DNA from: Phoronis ovalis
Taxonomy: Eukaryota; Phoronida; Phoronidae
Direction of reading: 5' to 3'
NCBI GenBank assembly: GCA_028565635.1
Contig: JAOXYB010047758.1
Coordinates: 1 to 12,103 of the forward strand
DNA length: 12,103 nt
Of this stretch, positions 1 to 10,300 are shown piece by piece (within the stretch, counting starts at the first letter, position 1; every line of letters starts with the position of its first letter). Below the pieces are notes generated by a model. That model was not told the DNA's origin, made no database searches, and saw only the letters and a program-made list of their open reading frames with translations. A program made the translations under genes and the position numbers.

Positions 1-1080
1 TGTGGACGGAAAGTGAAGCGCTTTATTATAGAGCGCTTTATTATGAAGCGCTCCAAGTGTAAGTGTGAATTGGGCTAATGAAATTTAACTTGTAATCATA
101 TAGGCCTATTGCTGTTTTTAAAAATATGAAGTCACTGATATTAAATCACTTTAATATTGTCTTTTAATAATGCAATATATTATTAAAATACGATATGTAA
201 GGACAACGTCACCTTTGTCTTTCAATATAATTATTGTTATATATCCACATGGTGAGTTAAAAAATAACAATTTGTTTTACTTGGTATCAGTTGCATGCAA
301 GCCTAGATAATGTCTGGACACGCATGTTGATTACTAGAGATGTACTGCATATGACGACCAGTCAACATCTCGTTGCACAAAAATAAATATTTTCTAATCC
401 CAAATCACGTGAACAAATTCAGATTAAACGCGTAATTCCAATATATTTAAATGTGTTATTGTTAACTGACAGAATTACATCCAGTAGATATAGTATCATT
501 TTGTTTGTGTATGTTACTTTGACTAAATCATTTACAAGTGCTCTGCCATCATCTCCTGTCCGTATTTCAAACTTCAATGTAGACATTAATAAAATGTAAC
601 GCTATCTAACATCCGTCAATTATCACACGCGATTGTTGAACACTCGCCCAACTCGTTATATAGTGACCAATTTCGTTTAACATTCTCGGTCAAATCGTTG
701 AGCAAGTTGACAATCGCTGACAAGTTATGTGTTACAATCACAGAGTCTGTTCATAACTCACCAAGTTCGTTGCACATGCACTCACCTTTGAATACTTTGA
801 CCAAGTCCAGTTCGACTGCACTTAAAGCCTAAGCATGACCCCGCTCTTTACTACAATAACCACAACTCACGAAATGGGTTCTTTCACACAACGATAATCA
901 AGAATTTATTCAAAATTGTATATAATTATACGCTTTTTACACAATCGGTTGGAATGACATTCTTCAAACTTTTACGTGTATATTATAGCAATATTGGTCG
1001 GGTAACTGAACAATTTGGCGAAATAGTGTTCGAAAAAACGCTTATTGATCGAGTCCGCAGTTTTAGTTTTAGTTAATACT
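1..1080. other. AT-rich intergenic sequence without a recognised gene
   Basis: Apart from the small tandem repeat at 17-52, I see no long open frame, no RNA gene and no recognisable mobile element. The sequence between about 640 and 820 reuses short words such as CAAGTT and ACTCG, but not in a regular array. Confidence 0.5.
17..52. repeat. short tandem repeat, 15-bp unit
   Basis: AGCGCTTTATTAT occurs at 17-29 and 32-44, and a third partial AGCGCT is at 47-52. The unit is 15 bp, and each AGCGCT is itself palindromic. The array is at the window edge and may extend to the left only as diverged copies. Confidence 0.75.
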
Positions 1081-1592
1081 TTAAAATGCAATTTCAAGTA
1101 ACTCTTTAAAGCCTTGGAAAGTTTGAAAAGTTTGCTTTTTCAATTCTTTGTAAATCCGCGAGTGATTGTTAGCTGTTAACTGGTTCTGTGCACGAGGACC
1201 ATATTGCATAGTGCGGAAAAAGTGAATACATTTTCGATTTCCCGCAATTTCAGGGGCAGTTTGATTAGCAAGATACTGAAGAGCAGAAAACAGTCTGTCA
1301 GTAGAATATTTTGTACTCTTCGTTGTGCTGCTAGAGTCCTTATTCAAAATTAAATCGGAGATCTGAATATTTGACAAAGATACAAAACCATGAAACAGCT
1401 TGTTTAAGTTCTATTTTATCGTCCGGTAAAAAGAACTGATATTGAACCGTCTTCGCGTCACGCTTTAAATAATCTGCGTTGCTCTTAAAAAAGTAGGATA
1501 TCTCGTGGATTTTAGAAGAAGGATTTTTCCGCTGCCTTCACAGAAGTATACTTTTCGGTGTTAAATAGGTTTTTAGTACATATAGAGGACAT
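1081..1592 (-). pseudogene. possible broken coding sequence of unknown family, in three frames
   Basis: On the minus strand an ATG at 1592-1590 opens a 26-codon frame beginning MSSICTKNLFNTEK, which ends at a TAA (1514-1512). A second minus frame, open by about 1513, continues with SKIHEISYFFKSNADYLKRD and stops at 1342-1340. A third minus frame overlaps it, open from about 1410, and runs through STDRLFSALQYLANQ and GPRAQNQLTANNHS to a TAA at 1083-1081. The three pieces abut in order, have protein-like composition, and read like one coding sequence of about 170 residues with two frameshifts. No GT-AG introns of sensible size explain the frame changes. I do not recognise the protein. It could be a decayed gene, a mobile-element remnant or chance. 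Confidence 0.3.
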
Positions 1593-3656
1593 TGCGTTTC
1601 TTTATCATGTAAAACAATGTAGTCTTTTTAAGGTAAAAAGTCAATAGGAGGCTAAAAACCGCCCATTTTTCCATTTGGGCTAAACATTTCTTGCAAACCC
1701 ATTTCAACAATACAATTCAGACTGACATTTTTATTAACAAAAAAAAATGCCACTTTATGTATCAGTGATATGTCTTTTTTCTACATTAATTCCAAACTCT
1801 AGGTTATCAACAAATGAGCAGCAAGTAGGTCAACAAATCACATTTCACTACATTTAGATCCCGCGCCTAAAGCCAAAATATGATACATGTAGTTAGGATT
1901 ATCACACCCCTGAAGCGTTCCAAAAATCTGCGGATCAATTTCGCAATCAGTAAGCAAATTTGTTGATCATAAAATTGTTAAAACATTTCCTAGTTGCCAA
2001 TATTCTTTTCCACGATTCATAAGCTGAGAGGAATGAACTTTACTTGTACGTTTACCCCGGCGTTCCTGACTCACTGACACCTTATTTAATTTTAAGAAAG
2101 TCGGGACATTTTCCCCTTCGAATCCGTCATTGGCACATACATGATATGAGCGGAGATGCTAACTAAAAAATAAACTTATGTTGTTTAAAAGAAGCGATGA
2201 GCAATGTGAGAATAAAAGATTGTAAATAAACACATAACAAGCAAAAAAAAAAAGTAAAATATAATGGGTGCGTATAGATCTAGAGCCTCCTGAATACTTA
2301 TCGTGTCTCTCGCCATCGTAACATATTTTTACATGTGAATTACATATCATGTCTAAAATGTTTGAAGTCAAAATTACGTTTGTAATATCGAAAAGAATAT
2401 ATCTGATATTTTGTTTGGATAAATTTTTTTTTCGTTTTATGTATCATATTTGCAGAGTAGCAGAATGCTGTCTATATCGTTTACTTAGGCTGCCACCCTC
2501 CCATCCAAAAAACAGCATCTTTGGGAGTGTTGCAAAGCATGTACACGTAGAAAATGTTTTAACGTAAGACATTTAGAGTTCCAAAACATGGCTTTACGAA
2601 TAATATGTTCATTTGTTTTTTTAATTTTGATAATGTCTGCCATCTTGTTTTATCGGTATGCCCTATCCTACAACGGAGGGCACTCAAATAGTTGTTCATC
2701 AAAATGTCTAATTCCGACAGCGAATTCACAAAATTGCTAGGGTTGGGCCTTCCGGCGGATATTCGATTCGTCTTTTTTTTCAAAGTAAAAACAGAGTACT
2801 TCAAGCAATAGACAAAAACACAAGAGATTATCTGCAAATAGCTTTATTTTCATTAGCATTATTATTTTTATTGGTACATTTGTTTGTCTAATATAGCAGG
2901 TATAAAGTTAGTAAAAAGTTTTTTCCCATAAAAAAAATAGCAGATGCACCAGTAAATGGTTACGAAATATAAAAAAAAGTTTATAAAACATTTGTGTACT
3001 AACTATAAAAGTCGGTAAACAATAATGTAAGCTGAGGAAGGACAAAGCTGCTAAGTAATATATTCACTATTTTCCCCTCATCTACGCTGACTATAAATGG
3101 TTAGGTTTTTTTATAGGAGTTGGATGCTCTGTATGATTTCATCCGCTGAAAAAGTAGCTTACTGTATTTCCAGTGTATCTAAGCAGTGCTCAAGATGGAG
3201 TGATTAAAACGAGGTGAATTTCTGGTAGCTGTCTTACAGCGGGCGTCTATAGTAAAGTCTAAATTGAATCATAAACGTGATCGCAAACGTAGACCTAAGA
3301 TACGACAGCTTTCGAGAAACCCACACAGGCGCGAAAGGTGCATTATGTGTTTGGGTAGGGAAATTGGCATTTTTTTATAAAAAGGGTACGCTAGCTCTTA
3401 ACATTGGTCTTTATTAAGGTCTGTTTTCCACGAGAAGTCTTACTTAACGTCCAGTTTTCGAGGTGACAAACTACACACCACCCGTTTAAGTAAAAGTTGT
3501 TTTGTTTTTTTTTGCTTGTTGGTAATTTCAATCTTAGATAGGTACCAATATCAGCATAACTTTGCGTAGTGTCCACTTCCCGAAACTCCTTAGCCACTTG
3601 CTAATATAAAGGAGCTTTTTGAGGTCATTAATATATAACTAGTATGGTTACCACGT
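1593..3656. other. AT-rich intergenic sequence without a recognised gene
   Basis: Several short open frames exist here (2159-2371 minus, 2349-2567 plus, 2559-2837 minus, 3391-3597 minus), but they are lysine-, phenylalanine- or isoleucine-rich, lack recognisable motifs and are of the length expected by chance. Homopolymer runs of A and T are frequent. No tRNA, rRNA or repeat array was recognised. Confidence 0.5.
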
Positions 3657-4130
3657 TTTATTTGAATGGTCCCGGGGATGATAGCCTAATAGCCTGAATG
3701 CTAGGCTGACCTCTGAGTTTCCCATTTTCTCTTAATCTCCCTTTCATTTGGGCCAGAATACGGTGGATGTACTGTATAAAAATTGTGTATAATTGACCCA
3801 TATCCCATTGTAGTAAAATTCGAACGCTGCATCAGTCTTCAAATCCTAGTAACTGTTACAAACCAGTATGTAGTACTTTATCGGAAGAGAGCATAACTCG
3901 GAAACCTACTGTAACAAGCATGATTACGCACATTTTACATGACTGGTCTCCCGGGCTATGAACTTGGATTCATTATTATGAGAAAATCATTTTTCTAAGT
4001 ATCCAATCTATACAGCTGTTCAATGATACTATCAAAAAAATATTTCCTACAAATGACCAAATTAAAAACCCTTTACTTAATTACAGACTGAGATTATATT
4101 TATATATTTCTTCGCCTGATAAAAATGATA
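3657..4130 (-). other. probable 3' UTR of the SLC22 gene with candidate poly(A) signal
   Basis: The minus strand after the TAA at 4131-4133 has no family-related coding potential. The first canonical AATAAA on the minus strand that I see downstream is at 3657-3662 (TTTATT on plus), about 470 bases after the stop. A variant TATAAA at 4099-4104 is only about 30 bases past the stop and is less likely. Another AATAAA lies at 3409-3414. The real cleavage site cannot be decided without transcript data. Confidence 0.3.
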
Positions 4131-4301
4131 TTATAATGCTCTATCTTCAGTTAAAATAGTTTCCTTGTTCCATTTTTCTACATCCTGTATACTTTCCGGT
4201 AGAGGTCGGTTCAGTGTTTCAGGACACAGTAACACGACACCTGCAGCTACAAGGGAGCCAATTCCAAAGCATACCCCTGGTAACCACGCAATTGTTTTAT
4301 C
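4131..4301 (-). CDS. SLC22 exon 10: TM12, C-terminal tail and stop
   Basis: 171 bases: 56 codons plus TAA, with acceptor TTTTAG, phase 0. It encodes DKTIAWLPGVCFGIGSLVAA and GVVLLCPETLNRPLPESIQD, then a short charged tail ending WNKETILTEDRAL and stop. P-E-T-x-x-x-x-L-P-x-x-x-x-D-x-E is the standard SLC22 end of TM12 plus tail. The last residues (EDRAL) do not form a canonical S/T-x-hydrophobic C-terminal PDZ ligand, although many mammalian relatives carry one. Confidence 0.95.
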   Translation of the reverse strand, partial: DKTIAWLPGVCFGIGSLVAAGVVLLCPETLNRPLPESIQDVEKWNKETILTEDRAL

Positions 4302-7300
4302 CTAAAAGCAATAAAAATATAATTGGAATGGTGACAATAAATTAAACTATATTCGAGTTGTAGAAACAAAATAAATGAAGCGTTCAACTTCGAAGTCTCC
4401 TCAAATGTTGACACTTAAATGAAAAGGTCACTGGGATATGACCACAGCAAACGTACACATTTTTGCAAAGGTAGTAATTTGAAGACTATGAAAATTTACT
4501 TTTTGTATCTAAGTTTGTGTTTTAAAGTAAGTGCTTTGTCACCCAATTTAGCAAAAATGTATACTTTTATTATCTTTTCATTTAACTACGCAAAATTAAC
4601 CTCAATGTATAACTGAGAACGAGACTATAGCCGCCTTAATAAAACGGCTAGTGGTCCACTTTATTATACACAAAAAATGGCGCCGCGTGTGTTCGAGTTA
4701 TTATCGACATTTTTGTTTTTACAACTGATTTAAAACTCGACTATAGCTCTGGGCCACTTACTTTTATGGGATAAATTTGACATTAGTTGACAATTTTAAT
4801 GTCAGCTATAAAATAAAGTTCAAAATAATTCTTATTTAATATAAATTATATATATCTCAGGAATTGCCAACCGGATAGTAACATTATTAGTAGCTCTTTA
4901 GAGGTTAATAACTTTTCAGACATCTATAGTAACAATATGTGGACAACTTACCACGTTCATAGCGAAGGGCGCAATAGTACCTCCAACCCTGGCCGCAACA
5001 GAACACAGCCCAAGAGCAGCCGTACTAAAACAATGTAATGTATATGTTTTAAATTAAGTTTCCAGAATTTTCCAACAATTTAAAACCTTTGTAAAGCCAG
5101 ATACATATAATGACATCACATGAGCTCGGTTTGTAGCTTGGTATAGTGCAATGATTTGGTTCCCTTTAAACGGTTTACATACGAAAAGCAAACCACCGGC
5201 TACAATATTAATCTGCTTTTGATAATATGCATATGTTTTTTACCAAGATACCCATTGAACCAGAAACATGGGGAAGCTGAGCTGAACTATACTTCTGAGC
5301 ATTTTTAAGCGTATGAGCACGTGGTCAATGAATCGAAGATCTATGTCAAGGTCAGCAAAAGTAAATATTTGATGCACAGTTATCAATGACATATGCATGA
5401 ATTGAAACGGCATCTGTTTTTGTTATAATTTTTGAATTAAATATCATAATATATTCATGGTTTGACTTTGATCATTTGAGGTACATCATTACAGACATGC
5501 GTACCGACTAGGAGCAATGTCTATGTCATAGTTTTCCAGATGTAATTAATATTATGTATTACAATTTAATATACGTTCATTGTACGAACTAATTGAAGAC
5601 ATCTATCATGAATAAGTTCATATAATCACTTAATGGTCAAAAACAGCTCATGAAAAATGTAGACAGTACTATAGCTACTTGGCCCATTGTTCAAGGTCAC
5701 TGTAAAATTCCATCTAACCTGTATAACACCTGCCCGTCTGTGGCCTTCGTAAATGAACTTTCAAATTCTCCAGGCAACGCTTTGTCTCTGCGGCTATTAA
5801 GAGCAAGGCCATGTTGTATCTCGGGAATAAACATGGCCATCAGTCGAATATATTGTTTGGAAGTGATACAGGTGAAAATCAAAGTTGATCAATTTGCTTA
5901 GTCTGTACTTACTTAATTGCCTTTACCTTCTGCATGATCTAACCTAATATACCTACCCACCCACCTATGAACTCAATAAATTCATCTTCGGATCGACCAG
6001 TCAACGGTTTTTCTTTCTGGCTCGTTATCGCAATTTGGTCGGGTATGTTAACATTTGGGAACAAACATGGCCGCTAATCGGCCATATGGTATAAGGGAAC
6101 AATTGATTTTCCCACCCCCTTCAATAGTAATTTCATATAACATGCGACACCAAGTATATGTCTTCCAACACAAAGTGTTTGACATGCCAACCATTTTGGA
6201 TTCAAGAAAAAGTAAAAAACATTATGCTGATAAAGGAATTTGAAAAAAATGCCGAAAACCGTGATGGTGCCAGGGACCTGTAGATTATCAGCCTAACGCT
6301 CTCCCAACAAAGCTATTGCTCTGGCTATATAATCGGCTTTCATGTATATTGTAACGTTACAGCAACGGAGTTTCGCCGGGTGTTTTATCCTTTCGTATTG
6401 GGTCCTAAATTATACATACAATGACCGTAGCATGTCATTAAAACATGCGTGAAGAAGGAGGTGGATGCACATATAAAAAAACATAACATGTCACCATATT
6501 ATTTCGGCTAATCACCTTATTTTGATTCGCTGTCACACGGCGGAACGCAATTCGTACAATGTGACAGTCTTATCTGATGTGATGTCTAGTGGTTCATAGT
6601 TGAAGATGGAATCAGAAATTGGTCAATAATTACCAACAATACTTTGCGCAGTCCAGTATGAACTATCCAAAAAGCACTGTTGGCCCTGTAGCACGCACAG
6701 GATCATATCACATAATTAATCCATTGCATTGTCATGTATGAACTATCCAAAAAGCATTGTTGGTGCTGAACCGCACAAAGGTTGGTATGAATACACTATC
6801 TCCATGCACTTGAGGGCGCCACACTCAAACCCTTTCGATCCCAGCATCCTTTAGTTATATACAAAACTTGTTTTTTAAATCTGACGTTAGAAAAGTTTTT
6901 AACGGTGAAAATTTAACAATTTAAAAAAATATTATTAAATGGTTGTTTATGTATTGTTAGGTTCATAAAAACTAGAGTATCTCTTAGATCAACGAACATA
7001 AGAAGGATGCGTTTTGTGAATGAATCACGTGAGCGCACGCAGAACTACGTCATTGTTCATTCACAAAATGCGAAATGCTGAGATCGTTTGGGTCTGAGAC
7101 TGGTGGCTCCACCAAGTGCATGCAAATAGTCTATTGCAAAACCGTTGCAACAACTATAACTATTTGAGGTTGGAATCCATAATTATATAAAAAAAATAAA
7201 CCACAAAGTGATTCTTAAAAAAAATGCGAAAACTCACCGGACATTGGTCGGGTATAACTCTGGGGTCATAACATACAGTGTTGCATATGACCCAGTGATA

Positions 7301-10300
7301 CCAAACTTTCCAATCATCCCACATACCATGATTAATGTAGTTAAATCAATACCATTAGCTAAAAGTATATAATTATATGTACCACATGGCAACAACATAC
7401 AAGTTTTAGTTGTAACATATTCTAGTAAAATGAAGATGTGGGCATTAACAAGTAGTTTAAATATTAAAAAATGAAGAATATAAGACAATGCAGTGGTAAA
7501 AATATAAATTTCCAGTGCAAACGGTAGCTGCGGATGCTGATTTGATTCTTCTTAAAAAAGTGCTAGGTCTCAATTTCAAGATATATGTATAAAAACATGT
7601 GCCTATAAGTAGCCATAGAATTATAGGGCGCGTGCTTGTTCAGTGTCTGATTATGAGGCATGGCGGTGTAATTAGTTTCTTACCTGTTTCCCTAGGAATA
7701 AGTGTACTTGCAAGCAAGAAAACTCCAGCGACAATGTGAAAAATACACAATGGCCAGCGTCTTCCAAGCCTGTAAATATAAGTTTTTCACATGCTCTGTA
7801 GGTACGACAGGTCACAATCCTGTTAACTAAAATTTGTCCATGTTCTTTGAATGAATTGCACAAAATGGAATGACTGTTCGTTCATCAAGGTGGAATTTTT
7901 TAATGTTTAAGTTTGGGATAAGTAGCGCAATTAAAATACTCTATACCACACACACTCACACACGCACGCACACACACACACACACACACATATATTGGTC
8001 AATCACACATATAGCCAAATGGATAGAAAATGTTATCCCTGATTGGTCAAAATTTTTATATGTTTATTCACTGTTATTAAATTGAAGGAATATAATCAAC
8101 AACATACTGAGGTTTATTAATTTACTTTTTGTCTTCGTTTATAAACTTACTTGAGTACAAATACACACACCACGTATGCAACCAATTCCGCTGCAGCAGA
8201 CAAGAGGAAGTTTAAATATCGATTTCCAGGAATTAATGTCCCAGTACTCAGAGTCAAGCCCCAGTAAACCACAGAGTTCGTAAACCTAGAAAATACACGG
8301 AAGACTCCATCAGTTCATATTATATTCTTACCGATTTCACTGACAAAAATAATTCCAGTGCCCATGAGCGCATATATTTTTTTAAATGTCGCTTACAAGG
8401 TGTCAAATTTAAATCTCATCTAGTAAGTTATGAATAGATCCTAGTAACTGTTTTAATTTTTTTAAAGCCCGACCAATTCCGTTTTTAATAATAATTTAAT
8501 AAAAATAAAAAATCAGTGGTCACCAAGACTTAATCTTCTGTTAAAAACTAGTACGGTTTGCACCAACTGCCCTTGCAATGCAAGATTTCCTGTGTCAGGT
8601 TAGAATTTTCTATTACTGTCCCCAATACGTCTAAATTAAAATGCACAGTGCTAAAAGTAGCCGCCATGCAATGTAGTTTACCAAACATTTTATGATAAAA
8701 CTAAAATATTTAACTAACTCACAGATATTGTATTTTTTGATGGTTTACTTTGTTAAGGCTGAGAATTAAAGTAAAAAACATTAAATAAATGTTGAACATA
8801 CCAAACATATGCCAGCACTAGTGTCCATGTTAACAATCGACTAGATTTAAACACATCCAAAACACTCTCTCTCTTTACCGGATTCTTCACTTTTTGTCTT
8901 CCACACTTGAGCTTTATTACTTCCATGCATTCTAGCTTACCAGACTCATTTGAATTTTCATCATTTTGTACAGCTGGTGATGTCATTGGCGAGAGTTCCT
9001 CTGCCTGATGTATCATCAATGATTTTATTTTGTCCTTGTTGTTACGATCTTCTAAAGGTGATGTCATTGGACTGTTTTCATCCAGATCAAATGTGGTTGG
9101 TTTTACGTTGTTAAATTTGGCTGCCCGTTTGAGTATGTCATTGGCTTCTTTTAATTTGCCATTTGCTACTAGCCATGGAATGGATTCATGTATACACCTA
9201 AATTAGTTATACAATATAAAAATAATAACATCTTTTACACATCAGATATATTTTTAAGTGGTGAATTTTGGCAATTCATCTGGTAGTGTCCGTTCAACCT
9301 AGGAAATGGATAACAAATAAAAGTTAAAAATCAGTAAAAACTTGATTCACCGTTGAAGTATGCAATGAATCAATTTACAACAGTAATGTACTCGACACAA
9401 ATCTGTATGTTGTCTTTATCAAAATATTAGCTTTCACAATTACAGTTTTCCGTGCGCTCGCCTGAGGCATTCGTTGCAAAACACAGAATTTTAAAACATA
9501 TTAATTTCACAAAGGGACGATGAAACTATCAAGTGCATCTCAAAAGTTTATTATCAACTATTTAAAATACCATTTAGTATAATTATATACAGTGAATAAC
9601 TTATTTAAATTGTGCAATAATCTGAATAGGTTAACAATCTTTATGATGTCCCGATATAACTTTCGAGATACTATGATACATTTTATAATATCTTTGAAAC
9701 CTTCTTCCTTAACATAATGGGCCTGGCTTAATAAATGGTTTAAGTATTCACAGCAAATAGACAATTTATTTTACAAAATATTTTTTTAATCAAAAAATAA
9801 TTCAAAGCTATAACCTTAACATTGTTTACACAAATACAACCTAAACAACTAGCGAAAATGGCAGAATACTTTCTTCACAAGTTAGCATAAGATGAGGTAA
9901 AGGAATGACACCGTAAAATTATAAAAAGGCGATATGCACAAAGCCGAACAATTTAAAAAACACAAATAAAATAAAATTATAATCATTTATATGTATCTTA
10001 CTGGTGAATTGGAATCCAAATTCTTTAAACTTGGCGCGTTTATTTCGGGTGTCATCGATTAAATTAAATTGTCATTTTATTACATGAAAAGATATTGTGT
10101 TTGCAATATTAACACCTACCATATCAGTATTAAAGCTGCTATGAGGGGAATACTCAATACCATCTGCAGCAGTCTCCAGTCTCGAATGAAATATGCAAAC
10201 ATTAATAATGTCACCATTCCTAGCACCCAAAACAGCTCAATCACTGTGCCTGAAATAAATGTAACAGTGTTCTTATATAATTAGTTATCAAACATTGATA

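Larger units (their letters stand above)
5025..7237 (-). other. SLC22 intron 8 (2213 bp), repeat-rich
   Basis: This is the longest intron in the window, between the exon for TM10 (ending CG) and the exon for TM11 (starting T of the same arginine codon). Donor GTGAGT and acceptor TTTTAG are canonical. It contains a decayed tRNA-like element (6251-6322), an 80-bp tandem duplication (6656-6800) and two inverted repeats (6530-6567 and 7008-7072). The open frames at 5650-5901 plus and 5697-5882 minus have no recognisable family and are not in line with the transporter. Confidence 0.85.

Noticed and set aside
994-1020. Shared word TTGGTCGGGTA near 995, 6035 and 7243 (the last within exon 8)
   Set aside because: Only 11 bases are common to all three and one copy is conserved coding sequence, so chance is the likeliest explanation.
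2704-2811. Plus-strand ATG frame starting MSNSDSEFTKLLGLGLPADI, 35 codons
   Set aside because: The composition looks somewhat coding-like and a possible donor (CAAAGTAAAA) lies at about 2781-2790, but no matching downstream exon was found and the length fits chance.
2559-2837. Minus-strand open frame of 92 codons
   Set aside because: No recognised motif, lysine-rich low-complexity stretches, and overlapping open frames on the other strand.
3391-3597. Minus-strand open frame of 68 codons in the 3' flank of the transporter
   Set aside because: No recognisable domain and a length expected by chance in AT-rich DNA.
4677-4733. Plus-strand ATG frame MAPRVFELLSTFLFLQLI with a good AAAAAATGG context
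   Set aside because: Only 18 codons, inside intron 9 of the transporter and on the other strand, with no sign of continuation through a splice donor.
5650-5901. Overlapping open frames on both strands within intron 8
   Set aside because: Neither frame shows a recognisable family motif, and neither fits the phase or content of the transporter between exons 8 and 9.
6251-6322. Functional tRNA gene
   Set aside because: Acceptor stem does not pair, the T-loop lacks TTC and box B is eroded, so a decayed SINE head fits better.
7870-8085. Plus-strand open frame with a threonine-histidine repeat
   Set aside because: It is the translation of the CA microsatellite and lies antisense to intron 6.
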